This document shows, piece by piece, positions 47,992 through 62,000 of a stretch of DNA of 64,000 bases (positions are counted from its first letter, which is position 1; each line of letters starts with the position of its first letter). The translations under genes were made by a program, and so were the position numbers. The DNA is from Acanthochromis polyacanthus (taxonomy: Eukaryota; Chordata; Actinopteri; Pomacentridae). The notes below the pieces were generated by a model. That model searched no databases, was not told the origin of the DNA, and saw only the letters and a program-made list of their open reading frames with translations. The stretch covers positions 36,364,215 through 36,428,214 of the forward strand of contig NC_067122.1 of the NCBI RefSeq assembly GCF_021347895.1, written 5' to 3'.

Positions 47992-48022
<31 letters not shown>
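47690..48022. mobile_element. MITE flanked by TG microsatellites, telomere-like core
   Basis: A TG run (47690-47726) is followed by CTTGTTTCTGCTATACCGG, and the far side has CCGGTATAGAAAAACAAACG before a second TG run (47998-48022). The facing ends are inverted repeats of about 25 bp. The core (about 47886-47942) has GGTTAGGG units. The element lies at 47727-47997, either inserted into a TG tract or carrying the tract with it. Confidence 0.7.
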
Positions 48023-49844
48023 CGCGCTAACCTATATCTCTGAGAGCTTATTTGACTGCATGGTTACCTATGGCAATTAAAGCTATAAATCTAAGCTGTC
48101 AGTGTGTTGTCTCTACACCAAGGACACACCACACAAACACACACACACACGGTCTTGCATATCTGAAGGCCTGCAAATAGGCTTTCCACCTCCTTACTCA
48201 TTTATGGAAATACTTAATTAGACAGGATTTATGTCTGGCAGAAAATACACTTTAATTTCTAGTTTAACAGCAGACTCCTTCATTCTTCTCGTTTCTCTCA
48301 CACACTCTGAAGTCAGTCTCCCTTTTTTTCCATCATCACACACGACTTCTCCTCTCCCCTCTTGAATTCTAATGTGCGGCTACATTCAATGAATTAATCA
48401 TGCATGGTGAAGTAGGCTAATAGTTGCTATGATGTAGAAATAAGAGTTCATTAGTGCTAATAAGAAGACTCGCCTGCTTCTTATAATGTACATCAAGGCC
48501 ACTCAAAGGCTGTTATTTATAAAAGAGTGTAAAATTCCTTTTGTGCTCTTATTATAAGAGTGCACATTGTGTTTTTATGATTTAAAAATGCTTTCTTTTG
48601 TTACCTTTACTTAATAGGAAACTCTATCATGCAGTGTCAGAGTAAAGTTTGATGTATTCTTGCAGCTGATTTTAATAAAACGGAAAGAAGACGGCGAGGG
48701 CAGCAGGATCACTTTTTCAAACAGATTTTAATCCATATTTCAGAGACATTAAATATTTAAAAACAATGGAACTGCGTCACAACTTCTGATCATCACATAG
48801 AACAACTTCATTATAAAAAGAACAATAGAAAAGGCCAAAAGATCGCACTGATAGAAACAGAAAAACAGCTGAAGATGTGCAACACATTTTAAAAATACAA
48901 TGCAACCCATGTTGGACAGGTGTGTTAGTTTGTCTTTACAATGTTGTGTTTACGCAGTGATGTACGTCAGATCCACAGACCGCTGTGTCGGGTTGGATCA
49001 GAGGCACTGTGTTGCTGCTGTACTCAGAACCACCAAAATGTGGCTTGAAATGAGTAAATGGAATCGTATTTGGGTGCCCAACAGGTTCTGCCCAACATTT
49101 TAACATTATAAAAACAGATTTGGACTCTTCTGTGTAATTGCTGTAACCAAATCCGACTATCCCCATGAATACTGTGAGTCTGGATGCTTTATGGCACTAA
49201 TCAGGAAAAGGGTGCTGCTCCTGCTGAGGACTACTGAGGCTCCACAAGCCATAAGATGTTACCACAGTCCCAGTTTTTCAGATAATTATACCAATGAATC
49301 TCAAGCAATTTCACTATTATGGTTTGATGCCTAAAAACTGCTACATCTCACACTTCTGAAGATTCATTATTAAGAGTTGTGGAGCAGAATCCAACCAGCA
49401 CCGCAGGGAACCGAACGACTGATAACCTTAAAGAAACTTGTGTTTAATGGGTCGGTTTCACTCGGTCTGTTTTGATTTCCCACATGATTTAATGCTGCAG
49501 GAGGGAAGCAAAGTGGCAATCACAGAAATACACGAGACAGTGAATGCTCCGTGGTGGAAGTTAACGTGATTTCAAAAGGAATATGGTATAACTGATTGGT
49601 TGGAATTACAATTCTGCTTTTTTTTTAGCTGTTTACTGTAAAATAGGGAGCAAGTTGACAAATTTTATGAAAACACAGCTGATATGTGATGAATAAGATG
49701 CTGATTAAATGAGAAGCAGCTTCACTGTAGGATAAGCAGTATTTGTTTTCTACTACAACAGGTTTAAAGGCAGAGTTAGCATTCGAGGGAATGTTCTTGA
49801 TTATTTTATATGTATATAGTGTTAAATATGGAACCAGAACCAGG

Positions 49845-51355
49845 AGGTTTGTAGCTTAGCTTAGCATAAAGACAAGACCTGTTCTGTCCAAAGTTTAAAA
49901 GTCTGACCATCAATGCTGCTAATTGACAAACTGTATCAGGCTTATTTATGTGGATGAATGACGATTATGCGTACACATTAAAAAGACAAGCAAGACACAC
50001 CTTGTTAAATTGTGACTTTTTGGGTGGTTTCCATATTAAGGGATGTCTGCATGTAGCATAATATTTAATTAATTAAATGTTGACATAATGTTAATAATAC
50101 ACAAATGATCAGAGTTGTAATGCTGCAGGAGTGTACCTGAACTTTACTGCCACTTAATTTTTCTCCAAGTAAGGTAAGTGAATATTTGCAGTTTGCATGA
50201 TCCATGATGACATTAAACCAAAAAACATATTAAAATCCAAACATTACTAAAAGGTAAAAGCAAGAGAACCAATACAAAAGTGACCAAAGCTGATTTTTTA
50301 AAATCTCGTTTATATGTTAACTATTACGGGATAAAAGGCAGAAAACGATCCTTCTGTTTTAAAAAACAATAAAACAACTCTAAACTTATTTGAAGCTCCT
50401 ATTTATACCTTAGTTGTCACTAATAATGCTAGAATTCATAATTGTTGGGGTTTTAAGTCGGGTTGCAACACATTCATTTATATAAAAAAATGGTTTAATA
50501 ATTGGTCATTTAACTGATAACACTGAGACAACATTGATGTAACCCTTTTCATGCTGTTTTTTGTAAATAACTGAGTTGCAGCTGGCTGTTCATTCCTCCA
50601 TATGGCATTGCCATTTTTAGCATTTGTTCATTAGTTATTGATAATCAGAAATCACAACACTGTAGAATGTGTCCATTTAATGTAGATGTATCTACAAACA
50701 AAATGACCTTGTTCTGAACTCAGGTGTGTGTTATATATGTGTACGTTATGAATGGATACCAAATCACGTGACCTAAATATGTAGCGGGTGGAACTGATGG
50801 GACTCAGAAACATCCCCAGAATTTAATCAATTACTCCTTGTATCATTTCTGATGGATAAGTCCTGATAAGTCTGCAGTGGTCGATCTGTAGTAGGATAAC
50901 AGTCATGTGATCATCAGCAGGCAGCTGATATAGTGTTCACTTGTTGTCATGGTTACAGTGACAGTGTACCGCTATCTAGCAATGATACAGAAATCTTTAA
51001 CAAATCCATGGATCCAGACTATAAGCTGCATCACTGTCAAAATCTAATCAGTTGATCCTTGTTTCATTTCTGACCTTCCCTGAAAATTTCATCCAAATCC
51101 GTCAGACTGTTTTTGAGTAATGTTGCGAACAGACAGACAGATATATGCTGATCCGACGCATTCCTTGGCGGAGTAACAATACATTTAACCCATAACAGTT
51201 TGTCTAATTTTATGTAGCTATTATGGCAATACAGGCATCGTGAATTCTTTTGGTCATGACTTGACAGTCGGAATACAAACTTTGAACAGAGGGAGGTGAG
51301 CAGGTTCTACTGGCTTTCTAGCTGTATGCTAAGCTAGGCTAAAGGCCTCCTGGTT
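49845..51355. mobile_element. Inverted-repeat element with AGCTTAGCATA arms
   Basis: Left arm near 49830-49875: GGAACCAGGAGG... with GCTTAGCTTAGCATAA. Right arm near 51320-51358, whose complement is GGAACCAGGAGG followed by GCCTAGCTTAGCATA. Arms of this kind, TATGCTAAGCTA, recur in many fish genomes. A second, shorter repeat (50830-51178) lies inside. Confidence 0.55.
50830..51178 (-). repeat. Dispersed repeat R, copy 1
   Basis: About 350 bp, the reverse complement of 59262-59580. Shared runs include GGATTTGTTAAAGATTTCTG, GAAATTTTCAGGGAAGGTCA and ACCATGACAACAAGTGAACA. No coding capacity. Confidence 0.8.
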
Positions 51356-52929
51356 CCACATCCAAGCTTTCATTCACAAAATCCAGAGTGCTGAACTCTT
51401 CCTTTTACTTGCTCTGCAAACAAAGACATGTAGACAGAGCTACAGTGATTTAGTTGCAGGGCTTATTCACCAAGTTGGTGAATTCTATGACAACACTAGT
51501 TTATTTTCTCAGGAACAAATTGAAAGGGACTTGTTGGTTAAATATAAATAATCATAAATTAAGAAACATTATGTAACATTTAGCACTTATTTTCTACAAG
51601 CGAACAGTGTGGTGGTGAGAGCGTATTATGGTCTGCTTCCAGTGACCTCAGCAAATGGTTATTTATTACAGAATAGTCTTTTATATTTCTAACACTGTTG
51701 CATGATGCTGATTGTACAACTAAGGACAGTTGAATATAAAAAACAAACAAGACAAAAGTGTCTTTCTGATAGATTATAGGAATTTTCAAAGAAAGAAACC
51801 AAACTCTTTATTATCCTTGTAAATACTGTTAATTCATTTACTGTATTAGCCTGTTCTGGTAATTTCCAAAGCAATCAAAGAGTATCTGAGATTCTGTGAA
51901 ATGCAAACAAATATTCGAGACACTCATCACAACTGGAGAGATTATCCGTGTATTATCAGCTTGCTTCCATCTGTTGTCAAAAAATAAATCAGTCTGTTTA
52001 TCTCTCTATTGTCATCACAACAGCAGTGATGTTGTTTCTCTGTCGCTGCTGCCTTTGATAAACAAGTTGACAACTGTGATAATGCAACAGGAGCTAATGG
52101 GATATTTAATAAGATGCCAGCAGAACAACAGGCCATGCTGAGGGAGTCTGCCTCCAAAATGTGTCAGAATATACCCACATATTGACATTGCATATAAATG
52201 AACTGTTGCATGAATTCAACATTTACTGCAGCCATCATGTGGCGTCGTAGTGGGATGAAACTGATGTCTCCCATGTCACCAATGCAATGGTTTTGACTTT
52301 TTACAGCATATTATTGTGTATTTTACCGCTGCATATAACCAAAAGAAGGGACCATTGAGTGAAATTAACAATAACCATATAGTAACATCACTGTTTCACC
52401 ATAAAACAAAACGACACCAAACATCATTGAATTGGACTGAGCAACACTGTGGATCAACTACTGACTGCTGATGACTGAGGTCAAACAGAAACAGATTGTG
52501 GGTTTTGTGTGTTGGCTGTCGTAGAAGTTGATTGGCTCATTGGGACATTCCAAATTTGGCTTCATGACCTCAAACAATTAAAAAAAAAAAAACATCTTTA
52601 AAAGGCATTTTTGCTGAACAACAGGAAGGAGTTTGGACTGTTGTCCAGAAATGTCACTAGTAAACATTTTCAGGAGTTCAGATGAAGAAACATGAGTCCA
52701 TTTTAACAGAATAGTTGACAAGTTTGCTTTCTGGCTGAGAGTTAGACAACAACATTGATACCAGTCTGTACTGTAGTGTATCGATGGAGCTCGCTGTAGG
52801 TCAATACTTACTTTTGGTCTCTGTTCTTTTAATAGGTGTTCCAATGTATGCTTTTTGACTGTTGACAACTTAAATTGTTCTATGAGTTCATGTGTAGGTG
52901 TGGCTCCACTGCTGCTGTAAGGTCTACCA

Positions 52930-53330
52930 TTAGCAGCCACTTAACCTAGCTTAGCATGAAGACTACAAACTAGGGGAAACAGCTAGCTTAGTTCTGTCCA
53001 AAGTTAACAACATGTGACTACTGCTTCCCAGAAGCCTACTTATTAAGACATTATGTTATTATTTAGGCTGTACAAAAACATTTATTGTGCCCAGACAAGA
53101 AACAATCTATAACCCCCTCCAAATGTGTCCTTTATACATTTTATATGTTTTTGGACATAATAAACAAGCTACATACAATGTGTTTTATCAGAGAGTGTTG
53201 GACACATCTGGCTACCTTCGGATGGAGCCAAACTCGTTGTTTCAGCATCCCCAGCATTTATGCTAAGCTAACCTAACTAGCTGCTAGCTCTAGCTACGTA
53301 TTTAATGCACAGACATGAACGCTGTATCTT
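52930..53330. repeat. Inverted-repeat MITE with GCTAAGCTA motifs
   Basis: The left side has CTAGCTTAGCATGAAGACT and the right side has TTATGCTAAGCTAACC, followed by GCTGCTAGC. It is the same type of arm as the element at 49845. Confidence 0.5.
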
Positions 53331-54875
53331 ACTCTCAGCGAGAAATAAGCAGAAATAGTGTAATTACCAAAATATCTAATTTTTTACTGAAGGTTTTGCG
53401 TTGTTTTTGAGTATGAGATTATTAGCTTTAGGGGACATGTCCACCAATGTGTTTTTGGCCAGCTGGTAGTGCTTTTAAATGTTTTGGATGTACAGTTTTG
53501 TTTTGTTTTTTGGTTTGTTTTTTCAGCTGAGACATTTTGGTTGCTATAATATGGAATATTTGTGGAAATAAAATACTGCATGTAGTTCAAAAATCTGCAG
53601 ATAGTTTGTGTTATCAAATGTATGAATGTAAGTACAATAGAGAGGACAGTCTATTTAACTGTAAAAAAATTAGCATGCTGCTGACATTTTTAGCGAAATG
53701 TAAATCTTGCAGACCATTATGACCATTTAATAATCTGTATCTCATTATCATTCTGCTATAGGAAGGATAAAGCCTAGTTGTATTTCTTTAAAGCGATACA
53801 ATAGTTCAAGCCCAGGATACAGTGATGGTGCCCCTACAAAGTAATAACTGGGGAACTGATTTAGTGAAGCATTTGGATGCAGGCAGCCGAACACTGCGAT
53901 TAAAACGGCCACTTCAAAAAATAAACCAGCGGGTCTGCCTTACTGCATGATCCAAATGCTCAGCAAAATTTGGTGTTTTTACTGTGTACATTGATCCTCA
54001 GAGGTGTTTGTTGTTGTTTCTCCAAAGCAAATGATTTAGAAAATAGTAACATGCAGATAGTGGAAGTGCAAATGATTAAAAACCATCTGCTGGCCTCAGG
54101 AGAATCACTTTGGTGGACACGTCCTGTCAGTGTTGTTCACTTAAAGCGGCTTCGTGTTTCCAGGTGAAGGCGAACATTCACACTGAAAATGACTTGTGCA
54201 ACAAGAAATACATTGACTGTTTTTTTTCTTTTTTCAAAATGGACACAAGTAGTTCTTGGTCTGAAGCTATCATTTATTGCATGCGATGACTTTAAAATTT
54301 CAGGCATTTCAGACAAACCCATTCTTGCTCAAATCATTAAAAAAAAGAAAAGCAACTGATTACAGCAACTGATGCAAATTTGACACTTTAAATCACACGT
54401 TTTTTTCTTAAAGCCAAACCCTGGTGTCATCATAAACGCCAGTAAAAAGCTTATGGAAACATTTGATTTTACGAAAAACAATCTCATATTTATACCAATA
54501 TGGTATGGAAAATCATTTAGATTCATTCTTTGTTTTTAAATAAATAGAGCAATTCCCACCGGACACAAATAGAGGCACTTGAGTTTCTTTTTTTTTTCTT
54601 TTTTCTTTTTGTCAAAGTGAAAATTACTTTTCACATCCGCATTGTCTTCCATACACATTCAGCGATGGTCAAATGATCCAAAACTTAAAAACTCATGCTT
54701 GATGTGCTGGATTTACAGAGACCGCTACAATAAAGGGATTTTAAATCTTTACAGCACATGTGAAGATTTCAGAGAATTCACTTAGAAACTGTGAAGACTC
54801 TTGTTTTAATGTGCCACAAAGAGGTAAAAACACATTATTTTTGGTGCTGTGTAAATGCAGCCATAGCCTGTGCAT

Positions 54876-54878
<3 letters not shown>

Positions 54879-54929
<51 letters not shown>
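54879..54929. repeat. (CA)n microsatellite
   Basis: An uninterrupted CA run of about 51 bp. Reading frames across it give His-Thr or Cys-Val strings, which are artefacts. Confidence 0.98.
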
Positions 54930-54932
<3 letters not shown>

Positions 54933-55799
54933 TAGATCCCTATTTTCTTGTTTCTTCATTCATTCACACTGACTCATTCACAAGAGACTAAAAAACAAAA
55001 AAACAAACACTGTTTTCAGGAGTCACAGTCTGTACATTATGGTACACACACATCGTTATTGTTCCGTCAGGTAATGATTTAAATAGACTTGACAATCAGC
55101 TGTACACGTATACACACTAACAACACAACACAACAAATGTTGGGAAACCACTATAAGATACCCAGCAGTTGATTTGATCTCATTAAGTGCTGTACAAAGT
55201 CGCAGATTTTACTTTGACATCAGGGCAGAAAAGCCGATGTGAGATTCTCACCCTGTTTACTTGCTCTGCACGTGGGTGGGGGCTTAATTAGAGCCAAATC
55301 ATACTGAATCTTGTAGTTTTTTCCCCCCGAAAGTGTTTGACGCCTCAGTGGGTGGGTTACTATGGGAACTAGAACTGAGTGGAATTTCACGAAAGCCCAT
55401 AACCAGCAAGAGGAGAACCAGAAAAGTGCTTTATTTGACTTAAGAAAAGGTTAGTTTGTGGGACCAGTAAGCTGACTGCTTGTTCTTCTGACCAGGTTCT
55501 ACTTAAACAAAAAGCTCATCTGACTCTTACAGACGTTCAGGTCCATGTCCTGAACAGAGTGGTACCAACACGTCTGATCACATTAGTAATGCTACTTTTA
55601 GACTGTCCTTTTTAGGAACAGTCTGGCGTTGTCCACATGCACATGGGTATTACATAAAAAGTAGCTAGCTCTGTGTGTTTTGTCCACAAGTAAACACAGT
55701 TTCAGGTCACTGAAAAGGGCCATTTTGTAAAAGTTTAAGATATTTGGAAATTCCATTTGTGGTGTAGACAGGAAAGGATGAGTTTTAGCTTGCAAGAGT

Positions 55800-56163
55800 C
55801 TGAGTTTGACGATTGAGACGATTTTACTTGCTGTCCCTCGTTCCAAGTATAAACCCGAGGTGCCTGTGCTTTCCAAGCTTTTGCACCAAAACTGTGGAAT
55901 GCTCTTCCTCTACAGCAGAGATTGGTCAACTCCTGTGGAGCTTTTATGAGGCAGCTGAAAACGTTTTTGTTGACCTGTAACTGCTTTATTTTATTTATTG
56001 TTTTGATGCACTGTAATTTAGCTGCTGCTCCTCTGTTTAAACAGTTTAATACCTTTAGCATTATTCTTTTTGTTTTTATCCTTGTTTTACTTAGGTTGTA
56101 AAGCACCTTGTGATTTTATATCTGTGAAAGGCACTATATAAATACATTTTACTTACTTACTCA
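55800..56163 (+). pseudogene. L2-type LINE 3' end
   Basis: The plus strand reads CAFQAFAPKLWNALPLQQRL then CGAFMRQLKTFLL, like the C-terminus of fish L2-type reverse transcriptase ORFs. It is followed by GTAAAGCACCTTGTGATTTT and AGGCACTATATAAATA, the usual 3' tail. Truncated at its 5' end. Confidence 0.65.
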
Positions 56164-56551
56164 TGATTTTGTATAATGGTGGCCAAAGTAGTGCTGGGGC
56201 TAACCATGCTAACAGGACAATTGATTTGATTATGCATAAATATACATTTAGGTAAAATACTTTGTATTCCAGAGTATGCAAGGGTTCACAAGGGTCCATG
56301 TAAAACAAATTTTGTTACCAGGTCCAACTTGCAATAGCCACACGTAGGTAACTGTCTGAGGACAGAACCGTTCATGCTCTGCAGAAGTAACAGTGTGATA
56401 GCTCCATGTGGAGGTCTGTAAGGGGGTAAAATCAAGGCCTTACTCTTACATTGCACATCATAACTATGCATTATTTGGCAAAGAACAGCCTGTGGTTAGC
56501 CTACTGGAAAGTGTAATCGATTTTTTCAGGCTTCTGATCGGTCTGTACATA

Positions 56552-56933
56552 CAGCGCCCTTCATAATTATTGGCACCCCTGGTTAAGATGTGTTGAAAGC
56601 CTTAAAATCAATTCAATTTTTATTGCAGAAGCATACTCTCACACTGAAAAATGTATTATAGGAGAAGCTTAGGTGCTGTTTTGTTGGCAAAAGGGGGTTG
56701 TACAAAGTAATAAAATCAGGGTTGCTAATAATTGTGGCACACATTATTTGATGTAAAATAATTATTTCTTAATGTGTGATTTTTTTTGTCCCCACTGAAT
56801 AAATTCACTTGAATTAAAGGTTGGATTTCCCTCTTTTTTCATTGTTGTTCTATATTATTTAGAAAAAACTGAATTAATTAGAAGCTAAAGAACACATCTT
56901 AACCAGGGGTGCCAACAATTATGGAGGGCGTTG
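56552..56933. mobile_element. Tc1/mariner-type MITE
   Basis: 382 bp flanked by TA on both sides. The ends are inverted repeats of about 42 bp: CAGCGCCCTTCATAATTATT then GGCACCCCTGGTTAAGATGT at the left, with the right arm differing at four bases by my reading. No transposase. Confidence 0.9.
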
Positions 56934-56939
56934 TAATAA

Positions 56940-59020
56940 ACTTTACTGCTTGTCTTGTACCTCTGCTTAGATGGGAAACTACATTTTGTTGTCTTAGTAC
57001 TTGTGCAATGACGGTAAAGATGATCGTATTGAACCTAATGTGTTTTAGCATTAGAATGTGGACTCAGATTTGCGGAGGAAAGAGATTTTTGATAAATGCT
57101 CCTGCACATGTGGACCAGGCCTCAGATGGCTGCTGCATTGGCTTCAATCATCAAACAAAGAGAAGGAAATTGGGTAATGCTTTAGATCACAAATGACAAG
57201 GGAATAAGAGCCTGAAAATAAATGACACTGTAAATAAGTGTTAACCAGCAGCCTTTAAGTCCTAACAGCTGTGTCTTATAAAGGATTAAAACTACATTTT
57301 TTTTCTAATATCAGTTTTAATCACCAGTTTGATTTAATCTAACTTTGCTGCTCCCCAGGGCTTTATGTTAACTTTGCAAACGTACACAACTGTCTCACAG
57401 CCGTAGCTTCAAAGGCACAACTTTCCCTTTAATAATAATAACAAACACCATATTTACCCACTTTTTACAGTGCATGTTTCCAGTATCATAACTTCACTAC
57501 AGCTAGTTTCACTGCAGCGTCGGTGCCGTTACAGGGTTTTTCCTGCTCCAAATGAGTCTTTGGGGGGTGATTGCACACAACAGCAAGCATGATTTGTCCC
57601 CATACGGTAACAGCAGTGCGTCTGTGTTGTCTTATTTGACAGAAATTTATGCATTTTCTTGTTATTTATGAACCCTTGAAAACTAATAAAATGTGCAATA
57701 TTGTTAAGTAAATGAAACTCCAATTAACTTTTATCCTCAATTCTTATCATTTTGGTGATTTTTCTTTGGTGCTGACAGAAATATCTTTGGAGGATCACCA
57801 AAACTATTTCTCATTTGCAGGAAAAAACACTGTGGTACTCCTTTTCTTGGATGTTTCCTGTCTTTCTACCCAGTAACAACACTACTGTCTGTCATTATTT
57901 AATATAAATTTAGCATATAAGTGCAGTGTCATTTATTTCTTGCTCTTTACCACACACTTGTTTCTCCTTATTCTTTATCCTCTTGTGTTTTTCCTCTATG
58001 GTTACAGATTTGATCCAGAATAAGTACCCAAAAAAGTGTTTTCTTACTACACCATAAGTAGTAGTTTATATTTACACTGTAATCTGTGGGATACAATCTA
58101 AAGCACTGTCAAATTTTTGTATTTCTTACGTTTAATGATAATAAAGCTCATTTATATTGAGACAAGACCAAGAAAAATGTATTAAGAGTCAGGTGAGGTA
58201 TTTGAATAAACTGATGGTAACCTGGAAGGTCATCAACTTAGGGAGCAAATCTAAATGTAAAAATGTCAAATTTGACAGATTTGGCCATAATTCTTTCCAC
58301 GCAGCAGCTTCTGGTTGTCAGCTTGTTTCTGAGGCTTCGTCTCTAAAGACAGAAGATGGACTGAAATAGAAGCAGAACGCTGATTCAACCTCCATTAATT
58401 CAGCTCTTGTGGTTTTAGCCGAGCCTCTTCCTTTACTAGTGTGGTCCTTATCTAATGGATTGGACCGGTACTATTCCACTCGGATCAATAGCAGCCTGAG
58501 GCTTTAATTCTAGTCCCAATCACCGGCACATTTCTGGTCCACTGCTGGAGGAGATGAGCCCCGGTTGAGCTCTTTTCCTACATTCAGCCTCCTTAATCAC
58601 ACCAGCCTCTCACTTATCTTTTTGAAAATGATCCCGTCTTAGTAAAACCTTTCTACCTTTCTATTCAGGGACACAGGATGGTTAGGAGCACAGCATTGTC
58701 CCTTCAGCATTTAAAGCTACCAGCACTGACAAACTGTTGCTCCAAAACAAGCAGCATCAGCCAGATTTTTAATACACTAATTTGTATTTTGTGATTCCCA
58801 GCTGAAATTCCCAAACTTATTCACTGCTCAGTCCTAATTGCTGGTGAATTTCAGTCCAATTTATCCACCCAGTGTTTGCCATTACATTACCATGCGTGGC
58901 GTCGGGTCATTTGAAGGATCCCAGTGGGAACCGAAGCATCGTCCAGAGTCTCATCTCACTCGTTATCCCAGTTCTAGCTCCCAGGCCCGTTTCTCTTTTG
59001 AAAATGTTGGCTCTGGTCCA
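56940..59020. other. Sequence downstream of aff2, possible 3' UTR
   Basis: No coding sequence is recognised. The part nearest 59024 must hold the aff2 3' UTR, but its polyA site cannot be placed. A GC-richer unique patch at 58380-58620 (ACCGGTACTATTCCACTCGG) might be conserved. Confidence 0.4.
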
Positions 59021-59024
59021 GTCT

Positions 59025-62000
59025 TTACAGCAGGTGAGCCTCTATGCGGAGCCAGTGCAGTCCTTGCCTGATGTAGCGGACCAGCTCCGTCATGCTGCTC
59101 TGCTGACTCAACGGCTCCATCACAGAGTCCAGCTCCTGGAAGAAGTCTACAGGAGGGAGAGGCAGAGTTACTAAGGGTTAGAGTATCTGAAGGGAAACAC
59201 ACAGCTACAGCTGGAGGTTTTCTGATGGCACTGTGGGGAACGACAGGCAGGTGAGTTATTACTCTGCCAAGGAAGTTATGAGACGATTGCTGCTGGTTTG
59301 TCCCTCTGTTCGCAACATTACTAAAAAACAGACCAACAGATGTGGGTGAAATTTTCAGGGAAGGTCAGAAATGACACGAAGACCAATTGATTAGATTCTG
59401 GCAGTGATGCAGCTTATAGTCTGGATCTACGGATTTGTTAAAGATTTCTGTATCATTGTGAGGTAGCAGCACGGCGTCACTGTAACCATGACAACAAGTG
59501 AACACTACATCAGCTGCCTGCTGATGAGCACATGATTGTGATCCTACTACAAATCCACCACTGAAGACGATGAATTGTTTAAAGATTTCATCCATTGAAA
59601 TTGATACGACTGAGCAGCCTTGGTGGAGTACTGCTCTCTCTGAGTGCTCTTCTTGTTTATTACATTAATTAGATTGAGCTTAGTACTTTCTACAAGCCAC
59701 GGATGCCTCTTGTTTGAGCAGTAACCTCATGATAAGAAGAAAAAGTACTTTTTCCAGAGAGATGAATAGTTAAGCATAGTATATGGGTCATTTCACAATT
59801 GCAGGACATTTTACGTCCCACAAATCAAATTTCAATGTACAAAACACTAAAATATGCAGCTGTTGTGTAAATTTACTTGTCCTGAGATCAAATCTAAAAA
59901 AAAAACTAGAAGAAAAGAATGTTTGAAAATATTTTAAAAATACTCAATAAGTTTGCAGTTCCTCCTAAAATGCCATTTTTATCCCGCTGATGACCAAATT
60001 GAATCTCAAGTAAAACAGTTAAAATGAAATTTAAATGTCCTTTTTTTCTTTTCATTTTTGTCTTTTGCTATTGTGAGAACATTTTATTGAATCTACATCA
60101 TATTTTAAATAGTAATTATTGTGTATGGAGCGTGTGTCCCACAACAATCCTGTTAGCATGACTTTTTTAGCTGGTAGAAGGAGAAAACAGTTCCTTTATT
60201 GTCCTTTTCCTTTATTGTCTCTGCTCATTTGTATTCTCTTTCATTTATAATGCAATTGTATATTTAATTTCACTCTATATGTGCAGCACTGTGCAAAGGT
60301 TAGTTAGTATTTATCAGTTATCTTCATATTCACAGCAGTAAAATGAAAGAAAAAAAAACTATACATCAGTTCCACTTTCCATAGTTTTTCTGTGGATTTA
60401 GTCTGTTGATTAAAAATTAAACTGCTGGAATTTACATCATCAAGCAGTTTTCCAAAAGAACGGGTACAGCAAAGCTATGTCCTCTCTTCTGTTTTTCATA
60501 TTTTCATAACATTGTTCACAATCTTGAATCTTTCACTGTATCTCATGCAACCCTGTTATGCAAATTATCAGGAAAAGACAATAAAAAAACAAAACATTTT
60601 TCTGGGCTTTTTTTCTATCAGTCAGTTTGTCCTCTTGGTCAGTAACAGCTAGCTAAATATCTAGTTTCTACTTCTGAGAAAAAGCTAACATTAGCATGGA
60701 TTAGCATCCCTGTTACTGTGATCAGAGTAGGGTTAGCAAACAACACATAAAACATGGAATAAAAATGGTACCATTGATGTGTAAGCTGAGCCAATAAAGC
60801 CTTTGACAGTTTATTACTTATTATTGATGAATATGGAGTAGAAAACTGCAAAAGAGAAGGTTTTCTTTTCAAAAATTTTGGAGCCCAAATGTCCTCCAGT
60901 TCTGGAATGAGCATCAATAGTTTCACTTCTTATCTATCACATCAGGGAGGCGTCTGATTGGTTCCAAATTCATCCCGATGATCCTAAATGTGCAGCAACA
61001 GTCATAAAGATCTACATTTTGCCACACGAAGACCAAAGATTCCTGAAATAGATGGTTTAACCTCCACAGAGCTCTGATCTCAACATCACGGACTCACTCT
61101 GAGATCTCATGAAGCGACAGAAGAACACGAATACAGAATAAATCCACAGCAGAACTGTGGAAAGTGGAGCTGATGTACAGTTTTTTTCTCTCATTTTACT
61201 GCAGTGAATATGAAGATAACTGATAAATACTAACTAACCTTTGCACAGTGCTGCACATATAGAGTGATATACACAGATGTATTATAAATGAAAGAGAATA
61301 CAAATGAGCAGAGACAATAAAGGAAAAGGAAGATGCAAGTTTTGCAGCAACTACCTGTACAGAATGGTGCATCTACTGGCTGTTTTCCACTCCAGGAACT
61401 TGCAGATTGTTTTTGGGTGGCCTGAACATTTGTGTGGTTTTTTAACTGTAAGAACTCACGCTGTAGGGAACCAGAGCAGGTAATGTACATGACCTTGTGT
61501 AGGTCTCAGTGCCAATTGGTTCAGACAAGACAAATGTATTTTGGATAAACTTGGAGAGGACAACTAGCATATACTTTTTTCTGTCTCCTCATCAAGCTAC
61601 CGTCTTCTCCAATGACCCCAGAACTCCTTCTGCATTGTTATTATTTATTGTTATACTGTATGATTTTTAATATTCTTTTTTAGAAGTACCAGAACGATAA
61701 CTTTATTTTCCTTGTATGTTAACTTGGTTCTTTTTCTTTTTCTTCCTAAATGCAACATGTGTGAGCTACTGGATATCTTGTCTATCGATGTAAAATTCAC
61801 AGCAAACCTCCATTTGTCTATTTCCTTACTGGTCATAAAACTGGAGTTACATCCAGAAATTGTATTTTTTGTTGTTTTGACACATTTGGAGTTAACTTTG
61901 AAGGAGTCAGATCCTACAGTGCAATGGAAGCACAAAAGCTGAAAGGGCTAAATGTGGCTCTGTTTCTGTTCCTGCAGTGGAAAGCTGCCCTATGCTACTA

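Noticed and set aside
54741..54991. Frames over the CA microsatellite with His-Thr or Cys-Val runs
   Set aside because: They depend wholly on the dinucleotide repeat; no flanking coding likeness.
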